Shown in pieces: positions 43,796 to 50,682 of a stretch of DNA of 62,666 nucleotides. A program made the translations under genes and the position numbers. The notes under the pieces were generated by a model. That model was not told where the DNA came from, ran no database searches, and saw only the letters and a program-made list of their open reading frames with translations. Source of the stretch: Bacteroides sp. CAG:1060_57_27 (GTDB lineage: Bacteria > Bacteroidota > Bacteroidia > Bacteroidales > UBA932). Within the stretch, counting starts at the first letter, position 1. The number at the start of each line of letters is the position of its first letter. The DNA lies in contig MNQT01000015.1 in the NCBI GenBank assembly GCA_001915575.1, positions 1-62,666 of the forward strand. The letters are read 5' to 3'.

Positions 43796-44614
43796 TTATA
43801 TCATTGCATCAATAATATTCTTGAGTATGTATTCCGGTACATTCCATTGAAGAGTCTGATTCTTAACATAGTTATACAAGGGATATCTGTTGTTATTGGT
43901 ATTCTTAAGCATTGTTATAGAAATCCCGAATTGACAACAATAGTCTTGGATAGAACGTTTAATTTGCGAGATTAGTACCGGAATATTATTTGCATCCCCT
44001 ATATAAGGATTACTCTTCAAATTGGATAGTTGTTTCTGGACATCACTTAATTTGGCCAATATTGCGTCACTGGAGCTGACCTCCTTAAATTCTATCCTTG
44101 CAGATGTAAGGTTTCCAAAGTGTTTTAAAAATGTTGTATGCCCAGATTTCTTGGAGTTCTCTACAGTTCCTGTAATCTTATTTATTAAAGTCTCTTTAAA
44201 TGTCACTATCTTATGATAATTTAAATCTCTAGGATATATTATGTGTTCAATTATGCTAGTATCAAAAGAATAGGTTGTTCGATCGTCCATAACGATAATC
44301 GTAGGTTTGTCAAATGCTAACCGCATACCCAACTCAAACATGACATTGGGATTTTTGCAACTGACATCACAAATCACAATTTCATTGTTATATAAATTTT
44401 GCACGATTCGTGATTGTATTACGCCAATGTCGTCTGCATCACTTACCATATTTGCTTCATATCCAGCAGAAGAAATAGCATCAGTTAAGATCCTTTTTAC
44501 CTCGTCCCAATGAGTGGAAGAGCAATCTTCTATAGAGGAAATCGGCATAACAATTCCGCATATAGGCTTCTTCGTTTTAAGTTCAGTCTGTTGGGGCTGT
44601 TTTTCTGTTGCCAT
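43796..44614 (-). CDS. NDT/TIR-like nucleotide-processing protein (putative defence or stress effector)
   Basis: A 272-residue protein. Residues 18-130 read CGIVMPIS, DADDIGVIQSRIVQNLYNNE, ICDVSCKNPNVMFELGMRLA and FDKPTIIVMDD, the motif order of nucleoside 2-deoxyribosyltransferase/TIR-like domains; Glu94 in FELG is the candidate catalytic residue. The C-terminal part (about 140-272) is an uncharacterised helical region with a repeat-like LSNLKSN section. Relatives are found near bacterial immune genes, and TIR-like enzymes there cleave NAD or nucleotides; whether this one does is unknown. Lies alone between the ATPase and the toxin module. Confidence 0.65.
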   Translation of the reverse strand: MATEKQPQQTELKTKKPICGIVMPISSIEDCSSTHWDEVKRILTDAISSAGYEANMVSDADDIGVIQSRIVQNLYNNEIVICDVSCKNPNVMFELGMRLAFDKPTIIVMDDRTTYSFDTSIIEHIIYPRDLNYHKIVTFKETLINKITGTVENSKKSGHTTFLKHFGNLTSARIEFKEVSSSDAILAKLSDVQKQLSNLKSNPYIGDANNIPVLISQIKRSIQDYCCQFGISITMLKNTNNNRYPLYNYVKNQTLQWNVPEYILKNIIDAMI

Positions 44615-44655
44615 AATATGAAAGTTTTAAAAATTAGTATGTTACTCGTTTTTCG

Positions 44656-45029
44656 CTAATTAGTAATTATCTCAATCCCCTCGTAATATTTTAAAGTTGG
44701 CAGGCCATTGTCTCCACTAACGAGGTATATGCATTTCCCGTCAACAACGCAGGATATAAATTTGTCGTCATCTGGATCTCTGATATATGGATGTCAGATG
44801 AGTCATTTATTACGCTTAGTTTTCTGATAATCTCATAAAAAGGGAGTTGCTTGCTTAATTTAGGAAATTTCAGCTGTAATCTGGTAAGAACTTCTTCGTA
44901 TTCTTCCACAATCTCTTTACCGGCTATGGCGGAAATTCTTTCTTTCGTAGTTAGTTTAAGCAATTCAAACGGCTTCCCTCCGAAGTATATCGCAGAGGCT
45001 ATGACATTAGTATCTACTACTATTCTCAT
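44656..45029 (-). pseudogene. PIN-domain toxin gene with a frameshift
   Basis: The first frame gives MRIVVDTNVIASAIYFGGKP (catalytic Asp6) through EEYEEVLTRL and then drifts into an unrelated tail, stopping at 44691. From about 44797 another frame restores the normal PIN C-terminus: IRDPDDDKFISCVVDGK, IYLVSGDNGLPTLKYYEGI and stop at 44656-44658, including the acidic PDDDKF and SGD motifs. A single small indel near 44797-44805 therefore inactivates the ribonuclease (or is a sequencing error). Overlaps its antitoxin by 4 bp. Confidence 0.75.
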
Positions 45030-45289
45030 TTCCGTTTTTCTGCTCTCATTTCCATGATGACGGACTCGATATCTTTTTCAGTAGGGCCGATCTTTTTGGC
45101 TGTTTTCTGTGCCTTTTCAATCAGTGAATAAAATTCATCCAAAGAAGGTTCTCTTACAGGCTTCAGCAATATGTTCTCATCATCTGATATGACGAGGAAC
45201 TGGGAACCTTCTCCAAGATTCAGTTTTCTTCTTATGGAGATTGGAAGCACTATCTGGCCTCTCGACGACATTGATGCGATTGTTGCCAT
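45026..45289 (-). CDS. AbrB/MazE-type antitoxin
   Basis: An 87-residue DNA-binding antitoxin. Residues 1-45 form the swapped-hairpin AbrB fold (MATIASMSSRGQIVLPISIRRKLNLGEGSQFLV); the charged C-terminal helix (about 50-87) would bind and block the toxin. The ATG-TGA overlap with the PIN toxin gene is the standard arrangement of vapBC-like pairs with AbrB antitoxins. Intact, whereas its partner is frameshifted. Promoter box at 45330-45337. Confidence 0.9.
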   Translation of the reverse strand: MATIASMSSRGQIVLPISIRRKLNLGEGSQFLVISDDENILLKPVREPSLDEFYSLIEKAQKTAKKIGPTEKDIESVIMEMRAEKRK

Positions 45290-45329
45290 AATTCTTACAA
45301 ATTTAAAAAGTAAGTAATTCGTATTTTCT

Positions 45330-45337
45330 CAAAAATA
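45330..45337 (-). promoter_or_regulatory. -7 promoter box of the toxin-antitoxin operon
   Basis: The minus strand reads TATTTTTG, an exact TAnnTTTG match, 41 bp upstream of the antitoxin ATG. Confidence 0.55.
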
Positions 45338-45559
45338 GTAACCTTAATCCATATTGCGAAAGGCTTTCGTTCATTTATTGTAAATACTCATTGCCATATG
45401 TCCGTAAGCAGCATTCTTGATGTCGTTAAATGCGTATTTTCATAAAAGTATGGCGGAAACAATGGATTGTGTTTTAGTCGACGAGACTCGAGTATAGCAA
45501 ATTGGATAGTGATACTGCTTCCAAACCCGCGTAGAACCGCGTAAAACCGATATCCGTAC
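45338..45559. other. non-coding right end of the AT-rich island
   Basis: No gene is visible. It holds a 10-bp tandem duplication (CCGCGTAGAA at 45527-45536 followed by CCGCGTAAAA at 45537-45546) and no structure that I can name. Composition changes from AT-rich to average toward the right. Confidence 0.5.
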
Positions 45560-45587
45560 AAACAAAAAACCGCTCCGAAGAGCGGTT
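45560..45587 (-). terminator. rho-independent terminator of the DUF2795 gene
   Basis: On the minus strand, AACCGCTC-TTCG-GAGCGGTT (45568-45587) is a perfect 8-bp stem with a stable UUCG tetraloop followed by a run of T (from 45569 down to 45564). It lies 41 bp after the DUF2795 stop. Confidence 0.88.
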
Positions 45588-45627
45588 AGATAGTGATTAA
45601 ATGCTTTTGTATCAGCATCTTGAAAGT

Positions 45628-45849
45628 CTAATATTCTTCCTCGTTGAAGAAGAAGTCCTCTTTTGTCGGGTAGTCGGGCCAGATGTCTTCGATCGATTCG
45701 TAGATCTCACCCTCCTCTTCGAGCTCTTCGAGGTTCTCGATTACTTCTTCCGGAGCTCCGGAACGGTTGGCGTAATCAATGAGTTCTTCTTTGGTGGCCG
45801 GCCAGGGCGCATCGTCCAGGCTGCTGGCCAATTCAAGTGTCCAATACAT
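45628..45849 (-). CDS. DUF2795 domain protein
   Basis: A 73-residue, strongly acidic cytosolic protein (starts MYWTLELASSLDDAPWPATK, LIDYANRSGAPEEVIENLEELE, ends in FFFNEEEY), matching the small DUF2795 family conserved in Bacteroidetes. Function unknown. Lies 56 bp after rpsU on the same strand, with a strong terminator after it, so rpsU and this gene probably share a transcript. Confidence 0.9.
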   Translation of the reverse strand: MYWTLELASSLDDAPWPATKEELIDYANRSGAPEEVIENLEELEEEGEIYESIEDIWPDYPTKEDFFFNEEEY

Positions 45850-45905
45850 AGTTTAATATAAATTTACGCGGAACTGTAGCGAAAACTTATGTATTATAAA
45901 GCGAA

Positions 45906-46100
45906 CTACTGCTCGTCCTCAAGACGGAGGTGCTGCACATAGATCGCCTTCATCTTGGCTATGCGACGCTTCATCGACGGCTTCTCGAAGTTCTTGCGGG
46001 CACGCAGCTCGCGGATCGCTCCGGTCTTCTCGAACTTGCGCTTGAACTTCTTCAACGCGCGGTCGATATTTTCGCCTTCCTTTACAGGTACTATAATCAT
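45906..46100 (-). CDS. rpsU: 30S ribosomal protein bS21
   Basis: A 64-residue, very basic protein (MIIVPVKEGENIDRALKKFKRKFEKTGAI and KPSMKRRIAKMKAIYV), the standard length and sequence of bS21. In Bacteroidetes bS21 is thought to help occlude the anti-Shine-Dalgarno sequence of 16S rRNA, in line with the absence of Shine-Dalgarno sites in this window. Confidence 0.96.
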   Translation of the reverse strand: MIIVPVKEGENIDRALKKFKRKFEKTGAIRELRARKNFEKPSMKRRIAKMKAIYVQHLRLEDEQ

Positions 46101-46146
46101 TTCTTTATCACCCCCTTTTCTTTATAGCGGCCGCAAAATTATGTAA

Positions 46147-46854
46147 TTATTTCAACATTTCCAAACATTCTTTCACGCCTTCCGTCGCGACCTTGCGTAT
46201 ATGTGTCACGCGCTTGTCCCTGACCGACAGGGGAGCGGGATCCACTATATAGACAGGCGTGTCTGCGGGAGCGTATCTGTACAGCCCGGCGGCAGGGTAG
46301 ACCTGCAGCGAGGTCCCCACAATCAGCATCACGTCGCAGCGCGACACGAGGTCTATCGCGCGCTCTATCTTGGGCACGGCCTCGCCGAAGAAGACTATGT
46401 GCGGCCTGTACTGCGCTCCGTTGGGCGCGAGGTCGCCCAGGGACACCCTGCCGTAGCCTATGTCTACCACATATTTCTCGGAGAACCCGTCCCTGTCGTT
46501 GCAGGTGTTCTCCGGCCTTATCTTGGTGAGTTCTCCGTGCAGGTGGAGCACATGCGTCGAGCCGGCCCTCTCGTGCAGGTTGTCGACATTCTGGGTGATG
46601 ACATCCACCGTCCACCTGTCTTCAAGCCCTGCGAGCAGCCTGTGCGCCTCGTTGGGCGAGGCGTCGCGCAACTTCTCCCTGCGGTCGTTGTAGAAGTCCA
46701 GCACGAGGCCGGGATTCTTCTGCCAGCCCTCGGCGGAGGCCACCTGCATGGGGTCGTAGCCCTCCCACAGGCCGCCGCTGTCGCGGAAGGTCTTCAGTCC
46801 GCTCTCGGCGCTTATCCCCGCGCCGCTGAGCACAGCGATTACCGGTTTGCCCAT
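46147..46854 (-). CDS. NAD-dependent protein deacylase (sirtuin, CobB-like, class III)
   Basis: A 235-residue sirtuin. NAD-binding GAGISAESGLKTFRD (about 11-25), TQNVDNLHERAG, and catalytic His106 in LHLHGEL. Tyr55 and Arg58 in FYNDRREK form the YxxR pair of SIRT5-type enzymes that bind succinyl or malonyl lysine, so desuccinylase activity is likely. The four zinc-binding cysteines of classical sirtuins are absent: the region after LHGELTKIRPENTC contains one cysteine. Lies 1 nt downstream of an ATPase gene, so the two are co-transcribed. Confidence 0.9.
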   Translation of the reverse strand: MGKPVIAVLSGAGISAESGLKTFRDSGGLWEGYDPMQVASAEGWQKNPGLVLDFYNDRREKLRDASPNEAHRLLAGLEDRWTVDVITQNVDNLHERAGSTHVLHLHGELTKIRPENTCNDRDGFSEKYVVDIGYGRVSLGDLAPNGAQYRPHIVFFGEAVPKIERAIDLVSRCDVMLIVGTSLQVYPAAGLYRYAPADTPVYIVDPAPLSVRDKRVTHIRKVATEGVKECLEMLK

Positions 46855-46855
46855 A

Positions 46856-48004
46856 CTATTGCAATTTGAAGTAATAAGTCCTTACCCAGTACTCGAACAG
46901 CGGGTCTATGACATAGGGCCTGCCCTCCTCGTCGAAGCTGATGACCTCTTTCTTGCAGAGGGCGTCCCTGAGCCGTTTGACATTGGCCGAGGAGTTGAGC
47001 CCGTAGTCCTCGATGACGTCGGCTCCGGTGAACTTGCTGTGCCCCTCGAGCACGGCCCTGAGCAGCCTGGCCTGGAAGCCCGTAAGGTCGTCCATGATTG
47101 CGTAGTAGCGGGGGCCGTAGATCGCCAGCATCCTTGCGAGCGCGTCCTTGACCGTGGCCTCCACCACATATCCCCTTGTCAGCGAGTCGCAAATCGAGCA
47201 CAGCAGGTTCACATAGAAGATGTTGTTCCTGAAAAGGCGGCAGGCTCCGAGCAGGATGTCCTTTTCCATGACCTTGCCGCTCGCGTTGAAGCCGCGGTTC
47301 ACATGGCTGACTATGTCGGCTTCGGAAATCTCCGTCAGCCGTATCCTCTCGACGAGGCGGAAGAAGCGTCTGTGCGTCCCGAAGATCTCGTGCATCGCAT
47401 TTACCTTCGAGCCGGAGAACAGATAGGCGGCCGGGCGCCCTCCCGAGGCCTCGTCCTTCAGCACGCGTTCCGCCAGGCGCAGCATCATGTCCGCGTCGTC
47501 GAAGTGCATTATGTTCTGGAACTCGTCGAGAATGACCACGATGCGCCTGCCTTTCATCTCGGAGAGCCGGTAGGGCAGGCTCAGCAGCGCGGTGAAGTCT
47601 TCTTCGCCGAGGTCCCAGCTCGCGGATACCGAGGCGCCGCCGGCGGAATACTGGACCGGATCGAAGACCAGCTTCGTGCCGTCCAGCAGCGTCCTTACCG
47701 CTTCGGCGCATTCTCCAGGCCCCGTGCAGCAGGCGTTTACCGCTGCGGAACCGAGCGCGCATGCAAAGTCCTTGGAAGACCTTATCGCGGACATGTCCAC
47801 TTCGGCGGTGCAGAAAGGCGTTCCTTTCTGGTTCGCTATGAAAGTGGCCTGCATCATTAGGGAATGCTTTCCGCTTTTCGGAGGCTCGTAGATGACCACG
47901 TTTTCCCCTGACGACAGCATGTTCGCGAGTCCGCGGGCTTCGGCGCTCCTGCCTGCGAATGCGGCCCCGCTGACCGGTTTATGGTAAATGAATGGCTCGT
48001 TCAT
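46856..48004 (-). CDS. STAND-type ATPase
   Basis: A 382-residue P-loop ATPase of the type widespread in Bacteroidetes. Walker A PPKSGKHSL at 41-49 (the usual first glycine is replaced by Pro-Pro), Walker B RRIVVILDEFQN near 158, sensor YLFSGSKVNAMHEIFG near 197, and a C-terminal winged-helix region (FTGADVIEDYGLNSSANVKRLRDAL). Function unknown. It starts with its own TAAATTTG box at 48022-48029, divergent from rplU, and precedes the sirtuin gene by 1 nt. Confidence 0.85.
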   Translation of the reverse strand: MNEPFIYHKPVSGAAFAGRSAEARGLANMLSSGENVVIYEPPKSGKHSLMMQATFIANQKGTPFCTAEVDMSAIRSSKDFACALGSAAVNACCTGPGECAEAVRTLLDGTKLVFDPVQYSAGGASVSASWDLGEEDFTALLSLPYRLSEMKGRRIVVILDEFQNIMHFDDADMMLRLAERVLKDEASGGRPAAYLFSGSKVNAMHEIFGTHRRFFRLVERIRLTEISEADIVSHVNRGFNASGKVMEKDILLGACRLFRNNIFYVNLLCSICDSLTRGYVVEATVKDALARMLAIYGPRYYAIMDDLTGFQARLLRAVLEGHSKFTGADVIEDYGLNSSANVKRLRDALCKKEVISFDEEGRPYVIDPLFEYWVRTYYFKLQ

Positions 48005-48021
48005 CAGGAAAATCGTTTCGG

Positions 48022-48029
48022 CAAATTTA
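48022..48029 (-). promoter_or_regulatory. -7 box of the STAND ATPase/sirtuin operon
   Basis: The minus strand reads TAAATTTG, an exact TAnnTTTG match, 18 bp upstream of the ATG at 48004, giving a leader of about 10 nt. It lies 7 bp from the -33 box of the divergent rplU promoter. Confidence 0.6.
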
Positions 48030-48036
48030 CGAAATA

Positions 48037-48067
48037 TTTGCTTGTAAAAGAAAAATAAGTAACTTTG
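48037..48067 (+). promoter_or_regulatory. strong promoter of rplU-rpmA
   Basis: A -33 TTTG at 48037-48040 and a -7 TAACTTTG at 48060-48067 with a 19-bp spacer, a full Bacteroidetes consensus. The 5' leader would be about 83 nt. Confidence 0.85.
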
Positions 48068-48069
48068 CA

Positions 48070-48154
48070 GTCTGTTGTGATTATGGCCGTCAAGCCTGAA
48101 AAGAGCCGCCGCGAAGGCGGACGCTTGCGGTCGAAACTTTTAAAAGAGTTTTGA
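48070..48154 (+). promoter_or_regulatory. structured rplU leader (candidate L21 autoregulatory leader)
   Basis: The leader contains the hairpin CCGCC-GCGAA-GGCGG (48106-48120), the palindromic ACGCTTGCG just after it, and CTTTTAAAAG (48137-48146) close to the start codon. Ribosomal protein operons with such leaders are often autoregulated by the encoded protein, and L21 leaders are known in other phyla. No T-run terminator is visible, so translational control would be expected. Confidence 0.5.
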
Positions 48155-48466
48155 ATGTACGCAATCGTAGAAATTGCAGGCCAGCAGTTCAAGGTTGAGG
48201 CTGGCAACGAAATCTTTGTGCAGAGGCTTGCCGATGCCAAGGGTGCTGATGTGGAGTTCAAGAAGGTCCTCCTCGTGGCCGACGACGCCGACGTGAAGGT
48301 GGGAGCTCCCTATGTCGACGGAGCCGTAGTGAAGGCTACCGTACTCGATGACGATGTGAAGGCCGACAAGGTTCTCGTGTTCAAGAAGATCCGTCGCAAG
48401 GGCTTCCAGAAGCTCAACGGCCACCGTCAGAAGCTTACCAAGATCAGGATTAACGAAATCGCTTAA
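48155..48466 (+). CDS. rplU: 50S ribosomal protein bL21
   Basis: A 103-residue protein, standard length: [20 protein letters not shown] at the start, [25 protein letters not shown] C-terminus (here [20 protein letters not shown]). First gene of rplU-rpmA, 5 nt before rpmA, with a consensus promoter and structured leader. Confidence 0.98.
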   Translation: MYAIVEIAGQQFKVEAGNEIFVQRLADAKGADVEFKKVLLVADDADVKVGAPYVDGAVVKATVLDDDVKADKVLVFKKIRRKGFQKLNGHRQKLTKIRINEIA

Positions 48467-48471
48467 GGATT

Positions 48472-48732
48472 ATGGCACACAAGAAAGGTCAATCAAGTTC
48501 AAAGAACGGACGCGAGTCGCAGAGCAAACGGCTTGGTCTCAAGAAATTCGGCGGCGAGGTAGTTAAGGCCGGCAATATTATCGTCCGTCAGAGAGGCACG
48601 GTCCACAATCCCGACAAGAACGTCGGAATGGGCAAGGACCACACCCTTTACGCCCTCGTCGACGGAACGGTCAAGTTCACCCGCAAGAGGGAGAACAAAT
48701 CCTACGTGTCGGTAATCCCTTTTGAGAACTGA
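48472..48732 (+). CDS. rpmA: 50S ribosomal protein bL27
   Basis: An 86-residue protein with the usual N-terminal [21 protein letters not shown] and [28 protein letters not shown] core ([10 protein letters not shown]). No N-terminal cleavage extension of the Firmicutes type. Follows rplU by 5 nt. Confidence 0.98.
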   Translation: MAHKKGQSSSKNGRESQSKRLGLKKFGGEVVKAGNIIVRQRGTVHNPDKNVGMGKDHTLYALVDGTVKFTRKRENKSYVSVIPFEN

Positions 48733-48750
48733 CTCGGGGAATGGAATTTC

Positions 48751-48790
48751 GGAAAGGGCTTGCACTCCGGGTCGGGTGTAGGTCCTTTCT
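48751..48790 (+). terminator. possible weak terminator or attenuator after rpmA
   Basis: GAAAGG (48752-48757) pairs with CCTTTC (48784-48789) with partial pairing inside (TTGCAC against GTGTAGG), followed by TTCGTTTG. There is no long T tract, so it would only partly separate rpmA from serS. Confidence 0.3.
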
Positions 48791-48819
48791 TCGTTTGAAT
48801 ATAATACTTTCACATTGAT

Positions 48820-50091
48820 ATGCTAACACTTAAGGTGCTTCGCGACGACCCGGAGGCTGTCGTCGCAAAATTGAAAGTCAAGAACTTCGATGCCAAGCCG
48901 ATAGTCGACAAGGTGCTCGAGCTGGACGCCCTCAGGCGCCGCCTTCAGACCGAGAGCGACGCCCTCCTCGCAAGGCAGAAGGCAAAGTCTGCAGAGATAG
49001 GCTCGCTCATGAAGCAGGGGCTGAAAGACGCCGCGGAGGCTGCGAAGAAGGAAGTGGCCGAACTCAAGGCGAAGTCGGGCGAACTCCTCGCCAGAATGGA
49101 CGAGGCCGGAAAGGAACTTGAAAGCCAGCTGGTGCTGATGCCCAACACTCCCTGTCCTCTGGTCAAGCCCGGCAAGGGAGCCGAAGACAACGAGGTAGTG
49201 AAGACGGGCGGTCCGGAGGTGCACCTCCCCGAAGGCGCGCTGCCCCACTGGGACCTCGCCAGGAAATACGACATAATCGACTTCGACCTCGGAGTGAAGA
49301 TTACCGGTGCCGGCTTCCCCGTCTACAAGGGCAAGGGAGCCAAGCTCCAGAGGGCGCTGATAAACTTCTTCCTCGACTGCAACACCGCGGCCGGATACAG
49401 GGAGGTGGAGCCGCCCGTCATGGTCAACGCCGCATCTGGCTTCGGTACCGGACAGCTTCCCGACAAGGAGGGCCAGATGTACCACGCGAACCTTGACGAT
49501 TTCTATATGGTGCCTACGGCCGAAGTGCCCGTGACCAACATCTTCCGCGACGTGATCCTCTCGCAGGACGAGATACCCCAGAGGCTTACCGCATACACGC
49601 CCTGCTTCCGCAGGGAGGCCGGCTCGTACGGCAAGGATGTCAGGGGTCTCAACCGCCTGCATCAGTTCGACAAGGTCGAGATAGTCCGCGTCGAGAAGCC
49701 CGAGGACTCGTACGCCGCTCTCGACGACATGGTCGCACATGTGGAGAGCCTCGTATGCAAGCTCGGTCTCAGGTACCGCATACTGCGCCTTTGCGGAGGC
49801 GACCTCAGCTTCACCTCGGCGATCACCTACGACTTCGAGCTCTGGTCCGCCGCACAGCAGCGCTGGCTCGAGATTTCGTCGGTGTCCAACTTCGAGACCT
49901 ACCAGTCCAACAGGCTCCACCTGCGTTACCGCGACGCCGAAGGGAAGATACAGCTCGCCCATACGCTCAACGGAAGCTCGCTCGCGCTGCCACGCGTAGT
50001 CGCCGCCCTGCTGGAAGACAACCAGACTCCGGAAGGAATCATAATCCCGGAGATACTGCGTCCCTACACCGGATTCGACAGGATCGACTGA
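48820..50091 (+). CDS. serS: serine--tRNA ligase
   Basis: Charges tRNA-Ser. 423 residues: N-terminal coiled-coil arm (about 30-100, rich in Lys, Glu, Ala) that contacts the long variable arm of tRNA-Ser, then the class II catalytic core with motif 2 TPCFRREAGSYGKDVRGLNRLHQF near 266 and motif 3 HTLNGSSLALPRVVAALLEDNQ near 382. 87 bp after rpmA; a partial promoter-like TTTGAATATAATACTTTC lies ahead of it. Confidence 0.98.
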   Translation: MLTLKVLRDDPEAVVAKLKVKNFDAKPIVDKVLELDALRRRLQTESDALLARQKAKSAEIGSLMKQGLKDAAEAAKKEVAELKAKSGELLARMDEAGKELESQLVLMPNTPCPLVKPGKGAEDNEVVKTGGPEVHLPEGALPHWDLARKYDIIDFDLGVKITGAGFPVYKGKGAKLQRALINFFLDCNTAAGYREVEPPVMVNAASGFGTGQLPDKEGQMYHANLDDFYMVPTAEVPVTNIFRDVILSQDEIPQRLTAYTPCFRREAGSYGKDVRGLNRLHQFDKVEIVRVEKPEDSYAALDDMVAHVESLVCKLGLRYRILRLCGGDLSFTSAITYDFELWSAAQQRWLEISSVSNFETYQSNRLHLRYRDAEGKIQLAHTLNGSSLALPRVVAALLEDNQTPEGIIIPEILRPYTGFDRID

Positions 50092-50105
50092 CATACCGCA
50101 GGCAG

Positions 50106-50669
50106 TTGGCTGGAAAGGAACGCACGATACTCGGAATAGATCCCGGAACCAATATCCTCGGTTTCGGGATTGTCCATGTCGACGCCTCCGGCAGGCCGCA
50201 CTATGTGGATATGGGTGTGGTGGACCTGCGCGGGGTGGCTTCGGCCTACGACAAGCTCGAGGTCATCAGCGAGAAGGTCGGGGCGCTGTGCGACCTTCAC
50301 TCTCCTGACGATCTCGCGGTCGAGTCTCCCTTCTACGGGAAGAACGCCCAGGTAATACTCAAGCTGGGTAGGGCGCAGGGGGCCGCGATGATTGCCGCCC
50401 TGAGCCGTGGTATAAAGGTCTACGAATATGCGCCGCGACGCGCCAAGATGGCGATCTGCGGCAACGGTGCGGCTTCCAAGGAGCAGGTGTGCCTTATGGT
50501 GCAGAAGACCCTTGGCGTAGAAATTGAAAATAAATACCTCGACGCCTCGGATGCCCTGGCTCTCGCCATGTGCCATTTCTACCAGTTGTCAAGTCCGCTT
50601 GCGACGGTCTCCGGCACATCATCCTGGGAAAAGTTTATTGCCGCAAATCCCGAGAGGGTTAAAGATTAG
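50106..50669 (+). CDS. ruvC: crossover junction endodeoxyribonuclease RuvC
   Basis: Resolves Holliday junctions as a dimer with RuvAB. 187 residues: first acidic residue in TILGIDPGTNILGFG, second in AVESPFYGKNAQ (Glu), and the pair in YLDASDALALAMCH. There is no ATG near the N-terminus; the family-typical start ERTILGIDPG is reached best from TTG at 50106 (MAGKERTILG), 14 nt after serS. ruvC therefore probably uses a rare TTG start. Confidence 0.92.
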   Translation: MAGKERTILGIDPGTNILGFGIVHVDASGRPHYVDMGVVDLRGVASAYDKLEVISEKVGALCDLHSPDDLAVESPFYGKNAQVILKLGRAQGAAMIAALSRGIKVYEYAPRRAKMAICGNGAASKEQVCLMVQKTLGVEIENKYLDASDALALAMCHFYQLSSPLATVSGTSSWEKFIAANPERVKD

Positions 50670-50682
50670 TAGTAATAATATA

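Larger units (their letters stand above)
42184..45600. other. AT-rich, probably horizontally acquired island
   Basis: The DNA from the truncated outer membrane gene to the DUF2795 terminator is visibly AT-rich (many A/T runs, frequent TTA and ATA codons) unlike the GC-rich genes on both sides. It carries an ATPase, an NDT/TIR-like protein and an antitoxin/toxin pair, all on the minus strand, plus non-coding stretches. No integrase, transposase, tRNA or clear flanking direct repeat is visible; a 7-mer GATATCC lies near each edge (about 42159 and 45549) but is too short to call an attachment site. Confidence 0.7.

Noticed and set aside
45527..45546. CRISPR-like repeat at the right end of the island
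   Set aside because: It has only two 10-bp tandem units with no spacer. No CRISPR array or cas gene is seen anywhere in the window.
42159..45555. GATATCC at both edges of the AT-rich island as attachment sites
   Set aside because: The 7-mer is too short, partly palindromic, and no integrase is present.
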